Shown: positions 8,578 to 18,147 of the stretch, piece by piece
How the letters are laid out: each line of letters opens with the position of its first letter
How positions within the stretch are numbered: position 1 is the stretch's first letter
Assembly (NCBI RefSeq): GCF_039531165.1
Contig: NZ_BAAAPN010000034.1
Coordinates: 1-64,000, forward strand
Direction of reading: 5' to 3'
Origin: Nostocoides_A vanveenii
GTDB lineage: Bacteria; Actinomycetota; Actinomycetes; Actinomycetales; Dermatophilaceae
Length of the DNA: 64,000 bases
Program-made: the position numbers and the translations under genes
Notes under the pieces: model-generated
The model's database searches: none
Told to the model about the DNA's origin: nothing
Seen by the model: the letters and a program-made list of their open reading frames with translations, nothing else

Positions 8578-9363
8578 CACGGCAAACCGACCCCTATGAC
8601 CTGCTCATCGCCGCGCGCGACCCACCGCCGATGACCTGCACCGGCATTTCGAACCGGCAGGCGAGCGCATCCACGACCAGGTGCTGGCCGGTCGCTCCGG
8701 CTCGATCGCCCGCCCGGAACGCCGAGCGCCGCGCAGGGGGCGGCGCTGGCTCGCAACCAGCCTGGTCGCGGCGGCCGCAGCGGGTGCGCTCGCGATCCTC
8801 CGGTCGATCATCAGCCCGGACGCGAGTCCGCAGGCGTCGGCGCTGTCGGCCCTTGCCTCGACCGCAGCCACGCAGCACGACGGTGCGATCCCAGCGGGTC
8901 ACTATGTCCACCTCACCAGACCCAGACCCAGAGCGGAGGAGCCATCGTGCCGACCCTGCCGCCTCCGGGTGCATCGACCACAGGGACGGTGGCGCAGCCC
9001 TCGGGCCCGGACGAGGTCCGCACGCGCGAACAGTGGGTCGGCGCCGACGGCACGACCTACGCCAAGCTCTCCGGACCCGATGTGAATGCGGTCTTTCGCT
9101 TCCCCGCCACGGCGCCCTACGACCCGGCAACGGTGCTGATGCTCCCGACCCAGGCAGAACCCCTCCTCGCCTGGTTCCAGGACCACACCAACGGATCCTC
9201 GTCCGCGCACGAGGCCGTCTTCGACGGCGAGGGGCACACCTACCGGGCGGTCGCGGCATACGACGGTCTGGTCGAAGCCGTCCCGGCGGCCATCCTGGAC
9301 GCAGCGGTCGACCCGGCCGAACCACCGGCGACTACGTCGCCGAAGACGCAGCCCACAGGTTGA
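8574..9363 (+). pseudogene. membrane-anchored partner of an ECF sigma factor, frameshifted
   Basis: Pieces of one protein are spread over three frames. MTRQTDPYDLLIAARDP begins at ATG 8574, overlapping the sigma stop by four bases. The frame changes near 8625 to one containing EPAGERIHDQVLAGRSG and a transmembrane segment (RRWLATSLVAAAAAGALAIL). It changes again near 8917 to one reading WVGADGTTYAKLSGPD and ending at 9363. The layout (short cytosolic head, one membrane span, extracytoplasmic domain with an amphipathic end) is that of proteins encoded next to actinobacterial ECF sigma factors. At least two frameshifts make it a pseudogene. Confidence 0.7.
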
Positions 9364-10399
9364 TGCCGGAGTCGACGGCGTGCTTGTCGATCGACTTCAA
9401 CTCTGCCGCAGTGAAATCCAGGTTCCGGACGGCACCCACGCTGTCCTCGAGCTGGCGGACGCTGGAGGCGCCGATGAGGGCTGATGTGACCCGGTCGTCA
9501 CGAAGCACCCAGGCGAGGGCCATCTGGGCGAGTGTCTGGCCGCGCTTCTTGGCGACGCGGTCCAGAGCCGCGATGTGCGTCAGCGCCTCGGGCGTGAGCA
9601 GCGACTCGCTCAGACTCTTGTCCTGGGACGCGCGTGAACCTTCGGGGATGCCCTTGAGGTATTTGTTCGTGAGCATGCCCTGGGCGAGCGGACTGAAGGC
9701 GATGCAGCCCACGCCCGTGACGCCCAGCACGTCGAGCAGGCTCTCGGCGCTCCCCTCGGGGCGCTCCTCGACCCACCGGTTGAGCATCGAATAGCTCGGC
9801 TGGTGGATGAGCAGGGGGGTGCCGAGATCGGCGAGGATTTCGGCCGCCTCCAACGTCCGTGCCGGGCTGTATGACGAGATGCCGGCATAGAGCGCCCGGC
9901 CGGACTTCACGATGTGATCGAGCGCGCCCATGGTCTCTTCGAGCGGGGTGTCCGGGTCGAAGCGGTGGCTATAGAAGATGTCGACATAGTCCACGCCCAT
10001 CCGCTTCAGGGACTGGTCGCAGCTGGCGATGACGTACTTCCGGGCGCCGCCACCCTGCCCGTAGGGACCGGGCCACATGTCGTAGCCCGCCTTGCTGGAG
10101 ATGATCAACTCATCGCGGTAGGGCCGGAAGTCGCGGGCGAAGATGCTGCCAAAGTTGCGCTCGGCGCTGCCATACGGCGGGCCGTAGTTGTTGGCCAGGT
10201 CGAAGTGCGTGACGCCGAGATCGAAGGCGCGGCGCAGGATTGCCTGCTGGCGATCGAGCGGCACATCGTCGCCGAAGTTGTGCCACATGCCGAGACTGAT
10301 CGCCGGCAGCACGAGCCCCGACCGGCCGACGCGGCGGTAGGGCATCCGCCCGTCGTAGCGTCCGTCGTCGGCCTGGTAGTCGTTCGCGATGAGGGTCAT
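9332..10399 (-). CDS. aldo/keto reductase (YghZ/GAP-reductase-like)
   Basis: This NADPH-dependent aldo/keto reductase most resembles the YghZ/MgrA branch that reduces small aldehydes such as L-glyceraldehyde 3-phosphate. In the 355-residue protein I see MPYRRVGRSGLVLPAISLG at the N-terminus, the catalytic DLANNYGPPYGSAE block (Asp and Tyr), VDYVDIFYSHRFD with the catalytic His context, and the cofactor end ALIGASSVRQLEDSV. The frame is open to 10477, but ATG 10399 is preferred: TAGAGT ends seven bases upstream. Its 3' end overlaps the pseudogene on the other strand by 32 bp. The physiological substrate is unknown. Confidence 0.85.
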   Translation of the reverse strand: MTLIANDYQADDGRYDGRMPYRRVGRSGLVLPAISLGMWHNFGDDVPLDRQQAILRRAFDLGVTHFDLANNYGPPYGSAERNFGSIFARDFRPYRDELIISSKAGYDMWPGPYGQGGGARKYVIASCDQSLKRMGVDYVDIFYSHRFDPDTPLEETMGALDHIVKSGRALYAGISSYSPARTLEAAEILADLGTPLLIHQPSYSMLNRWVEERPEGSAESLLDVLGVTGVGCIAFSPLAQGMLTNKYLKGIPEGSRASQDKSLSESLLTPEALTHIAALDRVAKKRGQTLAQMALAWVLRDDRVTSALIGASSVRQLEDSVGAVRNLDFTAAELKSIDKHAVDSGINLWAASSAT

Positions 10400-10472
10400 G
10401 GGCGAGACTCTATTGGGGCTTGCATCCTGACGCCGACGGGCTCGGGGTCCTCGCGAAGTATCGGAGCTGGGT

Positions 10473-10489
10473 CCCACGCTCTGCGTGGG
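10473..10489 (-). terminator. stem-loop after malic enzyme
   Basis: CCCACGC, three unpaired bases, then GCGTGGG form a perfect 7-bp hairpin about 30 bp beyond the malic enzyme stop and 75 bp before the aldo/keto reductase start. There is no T-run, as is common for actinomycete terminators. Function is inferred. Confidence 0.4.
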
Positions 10490-10520
10490 CCGAAGGAGCG
10501 GAGAACTTCGTGGGGTTCCC

Positions 10521-12239
10521 CTAGATGGCTTCGATTTCGGGATACACGGGCTGCCACATGCGTTCGTAGATCTGCTGGATCGGGTCGGTCAGCGGGTTGC
10601 GGGCCAGGCCTTCGGTGGCCGCCTGCTGAGCGACGGCCACAGCCACCGTCGCCGACACCGTGCGCAGGGCACTGATCGTCGGCAGAAGAGGGGCGCCCTG
10701 GCGATAGGCGTTGACCATGCCGGCCAGCGCCTCGGCGGCCGCGGCGATCATCCCGTCACTGATGCGGGTTGCCTGGCTGGTCGCGACTCCGAGTCCGAGG
10801 CCGGGGAAGATCAGAGCGTTATTGGCTTGGGCGATCGTGTAGCGAACCCCGTCGAGATCGACCGGCCAGAAGGGGCTGCCAGTGGCCACCAGGGCGCGCC
10901 CGTCGGTCCAGGTGAGCAGGTCGGCCGGCGTGGCCTCGGCGCGGCTGGTCGGGTTGGACAAGGGGAAGATGATCGGCCGGGCGCAGTAGCTGGCAATCTC
11001 CTCGACGATCGCACGCGTGAAGGCCCCACCCCGGGTGGAGGTCCCGATCAGGATGGTCGGGCGGGCATTGCGGATGACATCGGCGAGGGTGATGTGGTTC
11101 GGGTCGGCAACGGCCCAGTCCGCGAGGTCGGCGCGGGCGCGGGCATACGGACGTTGGAAGGGCATGAGTTCTGGCTGGTCGTCGACATAGAGGCCGTTGA
11201 TGCCGATGGCATAGAACCGGGAGTAAGCCTCCTCCTCGGTCTCCGAGGCCCCGGTGCGCAGCATGGTGTCGCGGATCAGGTTGGCGATCCCGATGCCGGC
11301 GCTGCCCGCGCCGAAGACGCAGACCCGGTGGTCGTCGAGCTCGAGTCCGGTGACATCGACGCCGGCGAGGATGGCCGCAAGCACGACGGCCGCGGTGCCC
11401 TGGATGTCGTCGTTGAAGGTGCAGATCTCCTCGCGATAGGTCGTCAGCAGCCGGTGGGCGTTGGTGGTGCCGAAGTCCTCCCAGTGCAGCATCGCGTTGG
11501 GGAAGAGGTCCTTGACCGTGTTGACGAAGAGGGCGAGGAATTCGTCGTACTTTTCGCCGCGGACCCGCGCGTGCCGCTCGCCGAGATACATCTCCGAGGA
11601 CAGCAGACCGAGGTTGTCTGTCCCCACGTCGAGCACCACCGGGATGCAGCGGCGCGGGTGGACCCCGGCGGCCGCGGTGTAGACCGACAGCTTGCCGATC
11701 GCGATCTGGATGCCGCCGATGCCCTGGTCGCCGATGCCGAGGATGCCTTCGGAGTCGGTGACCACGACCAGGTCGACCTCGTCGGGGTTGAGGCCGAAGT
11801 TGAGGAAGGAATCCACCATCAACTCGGGCTGGTCGATGGAGAGAAACACCCCACGCGGGCGCGAGAACTCGTGGCTGAAGCGCTCGATCGCCTCACCGAT
11901 GGTGGGCGTGTAGATGACCGGGAGCATCTCCTCGATATTGCTGGTCAGTAGGCGATAGAAGAGCACCTCGTTGCGATCGCGCACGCCGGCCAGGTGGAGA
12001 TAGCGCCCCAACATCGTTGTCGTGCGCTGGTATTGCTCGTAGACCCGGCGCACCTGGTTCTCCAGATTGGTCACTCGAGTCGGGACCAGGCCGACGATGC
12101 CCAACTCACGGCGCTGCTCGACAGTGAAGGCCGTGCCCCGGTTGGTGGTCGGGTTGGTCATCACCGCACGGCCGCGCGCTTTGATCCGGAGGGGCCCGAA
12201 GCCGGTCGAAGTGTCCTGTTCGTAGTCGGTGCTCGGCAT
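10521..12239 (-). CDS. NAD-type malic enzyme (oxaloacetate-decarboxylating)
   Basis: This enzyme decarboxylates malate to pyruvate with reduction of NAD(P), linking the TCA cycle to pyruvate. The 572-residue length matches the long SfcA/MaeA branch. Landmarks are NRGTAFTVEQRRELGI, LPVIYTPTIGEAIERFS, VVTDSEGILGIGDQGIGG, HWEDFGTTNAHRLL and NDDIQGTAAVVLAAILAG (metal/malate site), and the dinucleotide loop VFGAGSAGIGIANLI. The start at 12239 keeps the residues before TNPTTNRGTAFT, which match the usual extension of this family, over an internal ATG at 12161. It is divergent from phosphoketolase. Confidence 0.92.
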   Translation of the reverse strand: MPSTDYEQDTSTGFGPLRIKARGRAVMTNPTTNRGTAFTVEQRRELGIVGLVPTRVTNLENQVRRVYEQYQRTTTMLGRYLHLAGVRDRNEVLFYRLLTSNIEEMLPVIYTPTIGEAIERFSHEFSRPRGVFLSIDQPELMVDSFLNFGLNPDEVDLVVVTDSEGILGIGDQGIGGIQIAIGKLSVYTAAAGVHPRRCIPVVLDVGTDNLGLLSSEMYLGERHARVRGEKYDEFLALFVNTVKDLFPNAMLHWEDFGTTNAHRLLTTYREEICTFNDDIQGTAAVVLAAILAGVDVTGLELDDHRVCVFGAGSAGIGIANLIRDTMLRTGASETEEEAYSRFYAIGINGLYVDDQPELMPFQRPYARARADLADWAVADPNHITLADVIRNARPTILIGTSTRGGAFTRAIVEEIASYCARPIIFPLSNPTSRAEATPADLLTWTDGRALVATGSPFWPVDLDGVRYTIAQANNALIFPGLGLGVATSQATRISDGMIAAAAEALAGMVNAYRQGAPLLPTISALRTVSATVAVAVAQQAATEGLARNPLTDPIQQIYERMWQPVYPEIEAI

Positions 12240-12365
12240 GGGTCAACCCTGTCCTATTCGGCCCGCTAACGCAGCGCTCTGCCCCCGTCAAGTTCACGCG
12301 GAGTTCACCGCAAAGTCAGGCAAGGCACAGTTGCCTGCTCGTCGCCACCTCGTTTGGATGAAGGC

Positions 12366-14780
12366 ATGGGGAACACCGACACACTGGGCACCTATGCCGA
12401 CGCCGAACTCGACCTCGACCTGCGGTGGTGGAAGGCCGCGAACTATCTGACGGTGGGGCAGATCTATCTGCAGGACAACGTCCTGGTCCGCGAGCCACTG
12501 CGGCCCGAGCACATCAAGCCCCGGTTGCTCGGTCACTGGGGGACCAGCCCGGGCCTGTCGATGATCTACACCATCCTGAACCGGATCATCAAGGCCACCG
12601 ACACTGACTGGCTCTACATCACCGGGCCCGGTCACGGTGGACCCGCGCTGGTGGCCACCGGCTGGCTCGAGGGCACCTACTCCGAGATCTACCCGCGCGT
12701 TGGCCGGGACGCCGCCGGTATCCGTCGCCTGTGCCGCCAGTTCTCCTCTCCCGGAGGCATTCCCAGCCACGTCAGTGTCCAGACTCCCGGATCTATCCAC
12801 GAGGGTGGCGAGCTCGGCTACGCGCTGATCCACGCGGGGGGAGCGGCGATGGATCACCCCGACCTGTTCGTGGCCTGCGTCATCGGCGACGGCGAGTCGG
12901 AGACGGGCCCGCTGTCCGCGTCCTGGCGGCTGCCGAACTTCCTCAACCCACGCCGCGACGGCGCGGTCATCCCGATCATTCATCTCAACGGCTACAAGAT
13001 CGCCGGCCCGACTGTCCTGGGCCGCACCAGCGATGAGGACGTGGCCGCCTACCTGCGTGGCCAGGGCTGGGACCCGGTCTTCATCGAGGGTGACGACCCG
13101 CGCCAAGTCTTCAGCGATCTGTATGCCGCCCTCGCCGGCGCCCAGCGCGACATTCTCGCGATGCGTGCCGAAGCTCGCTCGGAGGAGTCACTCGACGGGG
13201 CCAGCCCGAGCAAGCGCTACACCTGGCCGGCCATCGTGCTGCGCACGCCAAAGGGCTGGACCGGACCGCACGAGGTCGACGGCGTCCAGGTCGAAGGCAC
13301 CAACCTCAGCCACCAGGTCCCGCTCTCCGGGGTTGTCGACAACCCCGAGCACCTGGCGATTCTCGAAGGCTGGCTGCACTCTTACCAGCCCGACGAACAG
13401 TTCGACGAGAGCGGCCGGCTCGTGCCGGAGCTCGCGGCGCTCGCGCCGGACGGTGAGAAGCGGATGTCGGCCACGGCATACGCCAATGGCGGCAAGCTGC
13501 TGCGCGATCTGCCGAGCCTCGACCTCTCGGCCTACGAGGTGGAGGTCGGCGACAACCGCGGCGCGGTGTGGTTCGAGAACACCAAGTCCACCGGCGAGTT
13601 GATGCGGGACATCTATGCGGCCGACCGGCGACCGGACGGCGGCGGGACCTTCCGGCTCTTCTGCCCCGATGAGACGGCGAGCAACCGGCTGCAGTCCGTC
13701 TTCGAGGTCACCGACCGATGCTTCATGGGCCCGGCCGAACCGACTGACCAGCGGCTAGGACCGGACGGCCGCGTCATGGAGGTGCTCTCCGAGCACCTGT
13801 GTCAGGGTTGGCTGGAGGGCTACCTGCTCAGCGGGCGGCACGGGATGTTCGCGACCTACGAGGCGTTCGCGATGGTGTCGGCGTCGATGGCGATCCAGCA
13901 CGTGAAGTGGCTGCAGCACGCCCAGACGCTGCGGTGGCGCGACTCGGTTGCCTCGCTCAACATTTTGTTGACGTCGACCTGTTGGCGCAACGACCACAAC
14001 GGCTTCTCGCACCAGGGCCCGGGGCTGATCGACTGCCTCATCCCGCTCGCGCCCGATGTGGTGCGCGTATGGCTGCCGCCGGACGCGAACACCAGCCTCT
14101 CGATCGCGGACCACTGCTTCCAGTCCAAGGACCACGTCAACCTGATCGTCGTCGACAAGCAGAAGCACCTGCAATACCTCACCTTGGAAGAGGCGCACGA
14201 TCACTGCGCGGCCGGCGCGGGGGAGTGGGCCTGGGCCTCGAATCTCGACGAGAGCGGCAAGCCGGACATCGTGATCGCGTGCGCCGGAGATGTCCCGACC
14301 CAGGAAGCCCTGGCCGCCACCGAGTTGCTGCGCAATCACGTCCCGGACCTGCGGGTGAAGTTCGTCAATGTCGTCGACCTGATGGCGCTGCTGCCGGAGA
14401 ACGACCACCCGCACGGCTTCACCGACACCCAGTTCGACGATCTGTTCACGACCGACACCCACGTGGTCTTCGCCTTCCACGGCTACCCGCGGGCGATCCA
14501 CCAACTGGTGCACGGCCGGACCAACCCGGGGCGCTTCCACGTGCGCGGCTTCAACGAACAAGGCACCACGACAACGCCTTTCGACATGGTGGTGCTCAAC
14601 AAGATGAGCCGCTTCCACCTCGCCAAAGAGGCCCTGCGCCGCTCCACCCGCCGCACCGCGGGCTGGAACAGCCTGGTCCAGTTGTGCGATCGCCGGCTCG
14701 CCGAGCACGAGACCTATATCCGCGAGCACCTGGCCGACATGCCCGATATCGCAGACTGGACGTGGGGCTCAGGGGCCTAA
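12366..14780 (+). CDS. xylulose-5-phosphate/fructose-6-phosphate phosphoketolase
   Basis: Phosphoketolase is a thiamine-diphosphate enzyme that splits xylulose 5-P (and often fructose 6-P) with phosphate to acetyl-phosphate. Visible landmarks are WKAANYLTVGQIYL, LGHWGTSPG, ITGPGHGGPA, GGELGYAL and the ThDP-binding GDGESETGPL, plus HQGPGLID and LPPDANTSLSIADHC further on. It has about 804 residues, the usual length. ATG 12366 follows a purine-rich GGATGAAGG. The 3' end overlaps udgB by 12 bp tail-to-tail. With the sucrose phosphorylase at 59.4 kb it could support a bifid-shunt-like sugar route, but that is inference. Confidence 0.95.
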   Translation: MGNTDTLGTYADAELDLDLRWWKAANYLTVGQIYLQDNVLVREPLRPEHIKPRLLGHWGTSPGLSMIYTILNRIIKATDTDWLYITGPGHGGPALVATGWLEGTYSEIYPRVGRDAAGIRRLCRQFSSPGGIPSHVSVQTPGSIHEGGELGYALIHAGGAAMDHPDLFVACVIGDGESETGPLSASWRLPNFLNPRRDGAVIPIIHLNGYKIAGPTVLGRTSDEDVAAYLRGQGWDPVFIEGDDPRQVFSDLYAALAGAQRDILAMRAEARSEESLDGASPSKRYTWPAIVLRTPKGWTGPHEVDGVQVEGTNLSHQVPLSGVVDNPEHLAILEGWLHSYQPDEQFDESGRLVPELAALAPDGEKRMSATAYANGGKLLRDLPSLDLSAYEVEVGDNRGAVWFENTKSTGELMRDIYAADRRPDGGGTFRLFCPDETASNRLQSVFEVTDRCFMGPAEPTDQRLGPDGRVMEVLSEHLCQGWLEGYLLSGRHGMFATYEAFAMVSASMAIQHVKWLQHAQTLRWRDSVASLNILLTSTCWRNDHNGFSHQGPGLIDCLIPLAPDVVRVWLPPDANTSLSIADHCFQSKDHVNLIVVDKQKHLQYLTLEEAHDHCAAGAGEWAWASNLDESGKPDIVIACAGDVPTQEALAATELLRNHVPDLRVKFVNVVDLMALLPENDHPHGFTDTQFDDLFTTDTHVVFAFHGYPRAIHQLVHGRTNPGRFHVRGFNEQGTTTTPFDMVVLNKMSRFHLAKEALRRSTRRTAGWNSLVQLCDRRLAEHETYIREHLADMPDIADWTWGSGA

Positions 14781-15599
14781 CGACGCCAGGACGTCGTCGA
14801 GCATCTGCGGGGTCAGGCGGCCGGTGTACGTGTTGTGCGGGCTGACGTGATAGCAGCCGACCAGGGTGACCTCGTCGCCGGCCGGCGAGGTCACCTGGAC
14901 GCGAGCGCCATGGGCGAACTTCGGCAGCGGGCGCGGGACCTCCCAGCCAAGTTCGCCCAGGGCGGTGAGCGTCGCCTGCCAGCCGGCGGCACCGAGCGCG
15001 AGGATCGCGCGCAGGTGGCGCGCCGATAGTTCGAGTTCGCGCGCCAGCCAGGGGCGGCAGGTCAGCCTTTCCTGTGGTGTCGGCGCATTGGCTGGCGGCG
15101 CACAGCGCACTGAGGCGATGATCCGCGCGCCAGTCAGCCCCAGGCCGTCGCCCGCTGCCTCGGAGGTGGGCTGGTTGGCGAAGCCGGTCCGGTGCAGGGC
15201 GGCGAAGAGGAAGTCACCAGAGGGATCGCCCGTGAAGACCCGTCCTGTCCGGTTGGCGCCATTGGCCGCCGGCGCCAGGCCGACGATCAGCAGCGGCGCT
15301 TCGGGATCGCCGAAGGACGGCACGGGGCGCCCCCAATAGGGCTGCGCCGCAAAGGACTTGCGGCGTTCCGTGCGCGCGACGTCCTCGCGCCAGGCCACGA
15401 GGCGGGGGCAGGCACGGCATACGGAGATCCCGGCAGCGAGGTGGTCGAGGGTCGCCGCGCCCGCGGCGAGTTCGGCGACTTCCCGCGCGCTCCGCGCGAT
15501 GGCCGTATGCCGCGTGGCCGGGTCCCCGGGCCAGCCCGCGCCAGGCGGAACCGGGGAGTCGAAAAGCTCGCCGGTCACGGGGTGCGGGTCCACCCCCAC
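14769..15599 (-). CDS. uracil-DNA glycosylase, family 5 (UdgB-like)
   Basis: This base-excision repair enzyme removes uracil, and in this family often hypoxanthine, from DNA. The uracil-site motif is GLAPAANGANRTGRVFTGD followed by PSGDFLFAAL, and the C-terminal catalytic loop is CYHVSPHNTYTGRLT. These variants mark family 5. Cysteines at CRACPRL and further on (RCAPP, TCRPW) would hold the [4Fe-4S] cluster. It has 276 residues from GTG 15599. A second GTG at 15593 has a -10-like TAGGGT exactly six bases upstream, so the true start may be there. The neighbours are metabolic, not repair genes. Confidence 0.88.
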   Translation of the reverse strand: MGVDPHPVTGELFDSPVPPGAGWPGDPATRHTAIARSAREVAELAAGAATLDHLAAGISVCRACPRLVAWREDVARTERRKSFAAQPYWGRPVPSFGDPEAPLLIVGLAPAANGANRTGRVFTGDPSGDFLFAALHRTGFANQPTSEAAGDGLGLTGARIIASVRCAPPANAPTPQERLTCRPWLARELELSARHLRAILALGAAGWQATLTALGELGWEVPRPLPKFAHGARVQVTSPAGDEVTLVGCYHVSPHNTYTGRLTPQMLDDVLASLGP

Positions 15600-15694
15600 A
15601 CCCTAGGAGGCCGACGAATCGGGAGCATAGATCGACGGCAACCGACAACTTTGCGGGCATCATCATGCCCAGCCGGAGGAATTGCGGCCGGCGC

Positions 15695-15700
15695 TATGCT
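15695..15700 (+). promoter_or_regulatory. -10-like hexamer for kamD, leaderless spacing
   Basis: TATGCT is followed by six bases and GTG 15707. There is no good -35 at 16-18 bp. The same hexamer-spacer-GTG layout recurs before several other genes here. Confidence 0.45.
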
Positions 15701-15706
15701 GAACGC

Positions 15707-17302
15707 GTGGTCTTACGCGACAAGGGTGTCCTCGAACTCGACCCCACCCAGGTGAAGTACGCCCGGTCCCTCGCCCGCAAGGCCGGGCGGCCGGTCGTGA
15801 ACTTGGCCAAACGGCATACGACCGTGTCGGTGGAGCGAGCGACCCTTCGACTGGCCGGGCTCGCCGGCGCCGACCACGAGAACGTGCCCTGGGTCAACCA
15901 CCTGCTCGACTCGGTCCGCGCGCAGGTCGGCCTCGAGCACGGCGTGACGACCCCTGTCTGGGACGCACTGATCCGCGGCGAGGCACCCGATCTGCTCACC
16001 CTCGCGCAGAAGGCTGCGGGTGGCGCGGCCACCTTCCGCCAGCCCGAGGGCAAGGCCGCCACGACGGCCCGCAAGCAGGCCCGCTCCGCGGTCGCCCGCG
16101 GCATACGGACCATCGACGCGCAGCGTAAGACACGCGACAAACTCATTGCGCGCCATGGGGATCCGACGCAGAAGCCGTGGATCTATCTCATCGTCGCGAC
16201 CGGCGACATCTACGAGGACATCCCGCAGGCCCAAGCCGCCGCGCGCGAGGGCGCCGACATCATCGCCGTCATCCGCAGCACCGGGCAGAGCCTGCTCGAC
16301 TTCGTCCCCGAGGGCGCGACCCGCGAGGGCTATGCCGGCACGTATGCGACTCAAGAGAACTTCCGCCTGATGCGGGCTGCGCTCGATGAGACGAGCAAGC
16401 AGTTGGGCCGCTACATCCGGCTGACCAACTATGCCAGCGGCCTGTGCATGCCCGAGATCGCCACCCTCGCCGGGCTCGAGCGCCTGGACATGATGCTCAA
16501 CGACTCGATGTACGGCATCCTCTTCCGCGACATCAACCCGATCAGAACCTTTGTCGACCAACGCTTTTCGCGTCAGATCCACGCCCGCGCCGGCATCATC
16601 ATCAACACCGGCGAGGACAACTACCTGACCACCGCCGACGCCGTCGAAGCGGCCCACACGGTGACCGTCAGCCAACTGCTCAACGAGTACTTCGCCAAGG
16701 AGGCCGGGCTCGCGGACTGGCAACTTGGCCTCGGTCACGCCTTCGAGATCGACCCGTCGATCGCGGACAGCTTCCGGCTCGAGCTCGCGCACGCACTGCT
16801 CGCGCGGCAACTCTTCCCCGACGCGCCGCTGAAGTGGATGCCGCCCACCAAACACATGACCGGCGACATCTTCCGCGGCTACTTGCTCGACGGCTTCTTC
16901 AACCTCGCCGGAGCGATGACCGGTCAGGGCATCCTGCTGGTCGGCATGATGACCGAAGCCGTTGTGACACCGTGGATTTCGGATCGTGATCTGGCCCTGC
17001 AGAACGTCCGCTATGTCTTGAACGCCGCGGGTGGTCTGACCGAGGATTTCCACCCGCCTCGCGACGGCTTCATCCAGAAGCGCGCGCGTCAGGTGCTCGC
17101 CGATTCGATCGACCTGCTCGATTCGATCGTCGGCGATAGCACCACCTCGGACCCGCCGCTGCTCGCCGCCATCGCCGACGGCACCTTCGGTGCCATGAAG
17201 CGGCCGGCGACCAAGGGCAAAGGCCTGGACGGTGTGGTGCGCAAGGCTGCGGCATACGACAATCCCGCCATTGATCTGCTGGAAACGGGGGAGACCCGAT
17301 GA
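15707..17302 (+). CDS. kamD: lysine 5,6-aminomutase, alpha subunit
   Basis: KamD is the PLP- and adenosylcobalamin-binding barrel subunit that converts beta-lysine (or D-lysine) to 3,5- (or 2,5-) diaminohexanoate. Family segments include LELDPTQVKYARSLA, HENVPWVNHLLD, WIYLIVATGDIYEDIPQA, VIRSTGQSLLDFVPEG, TNYASGLCMPEIA, MYGILFRDINPIRTF and WMPPTKHMTGDIF. The open frame reaches ATG 15665, but GTG 15707 is preferred: TATGCT (15695-15700) ends six bases upstream, and residues before it are not family-like. Its stop overlaps the kamE start by four bases. This is a rare gene in actinomycetes. Confidence 0.92.
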   Translation: MVLRDKGVLELDPTQVKYARSLARKAGRPVVNLAKRHTTVSVERATLRLAGLAGADHENVPWVNHLLDSVRAQVGLEHGVTTPVWDALIRGEAPDLLTLAQKAAGGAATFRQPEGKAATTARKQARSAVARGIRTIDAQRKTRDKLIARHGDPTQKPWIYLIVATGDIYEDIPQAQAAAREGADIIAVIRSTGQSLLDFVPEGATREGYAGTYATQENFRLMRAALDETSKQLGRYIRLTNYASGLCMPEIATLAGLERLDMMLNDSMYGILFRDINPIRTFVDQRFSRQIHARAGIIINTGEDNYLTTADAVEAAHTVTVSQLLNEYFAKEAGLADWQLGLGHAFEIDPSIADSFRLELAHALLARQLFPDAPLKWMPPTKHMTGDIFRGYLLDGFFNLAGAMTGQGILLVGMMTEAVVTPWISDRDLALQNVRYVLNAAGGLTEDFHPPRDGFIQKRARQVLADSIDLLDSIVGDSTTSDPPLLAAIADGTFGAMKRPATKGKGLDGVVRKAAAYDNPAIDLLETGETR

Positions 17303-18147
17303 ACCGCCGCAATGACGCGCACGAGGCGCGCCGCCGCCGGGAGAATGCGCTCCCGGGCGAGTTGTCGATCAAGACGCCCGGCCCGATCGTGCGGCCGTAC
17401 GGCGACACAACCGGCGATGGGATGGTGCAGCTTTCCTTCACCCTCCCGCTGCCGCACGACAAGCGCGCGGAGGGCGCCGCGGTGCGGATGGCGATGGCGA
17501 TGGGCATCGAACCGGCGCTCCTGGTCCACGCCAAGGCGATCGGGCCCGACTTCACGTTCTTCGTGGTCTATGGCCCGGTCAAGCACCTGGTCGACATCAG
17601 CGCCATCGACATCGTCGAGCGCGAGTTCGAGCTGCTGTCGTCCAAGGAGGTCAACGCGGCCGTCAAGAAGCACCTGCGGCGCAAGTTGGTGATCGTCGGC
17701 GGCTGCATCGGCACCGACGCCCACACCGTCGGGATCGACGCGATCCTCAATATCAAGGGGTTCGCGGGGGAAAAGGGCCTGGAGTACTACCGCGAGCTGT
17801 CGGTGCACAATCTTGGCGCGCAACTGGCCATCCCCGAGCTCGTCGAGAGCGCCCGCGAGCTCAAGGCCGACGCCGTCCTCGTCTCGCAGGTCGTCACCCA
17901 GAAGGACGCGCACATCCACAACACGACGGCGATGAGCGCCGCCTTCCGTGAGGCCTTCCCAGCGGGCAAGGTCCCGCATCTGATCGTCGGCGGCCCGCGA
18001 TTCGAGGAGGGCTCCGCCGGCGTGCTCGGCGTCGATCGGATCTTCGGCCGCGGCACCACCCCCGGCGAGGTCGCCTCCTATCTCGTCCACGCCCTCGTCG
18101 ACCCGGCGACCCGGGTCGGCACCACCACCACCAAGGCGGCGTCATGA
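17299..18147 (+). CDS. kamE: lysine 5,6-aminomutase, beta subunit
   Basis: KamE carries the cobalamin-binding Rossmann domain of the aminomutase. The base-off B12 motif (D-x-H-x-x-G...) is plain as GTDAHTVGIDAILNIKG at about residue 137, followed by VSQVVTQKDAHIHN and LIVGGPRF. The N-terminal part (KTPGPIVRPYGDTTGDGMVQ) belongs to the dimer contact. Length (282) is normal. Four-base overlaps with kamD upstream and kal downstream indicate a tight three-gene operon. Confidence 0.93.
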   Translation: MNRRNDAHEARRRRENALPGELSIKTPGPIVRPYGDTTGDGMVQLSFTLPLPHDKRAEGAAVRMAMAMGIEPALLVHAKAIGPDFTFFVVYGPVKHLVDISAIDIVEREFELLSSKEVNAAVKKHLRRKLVIVGGCIGTDAHTVGIDAILNIKGFAGEKGLEYYRELSVHNLGAQLAIPELVESARELKADAVLVSQVVTQKDAHIHNTTAMSAAFREAFPAGKVPHLIVGGPRFEEGSAGVLGVDRIFGRGTTPGEVASYLVHALVDPATRVGTTTTKAAS

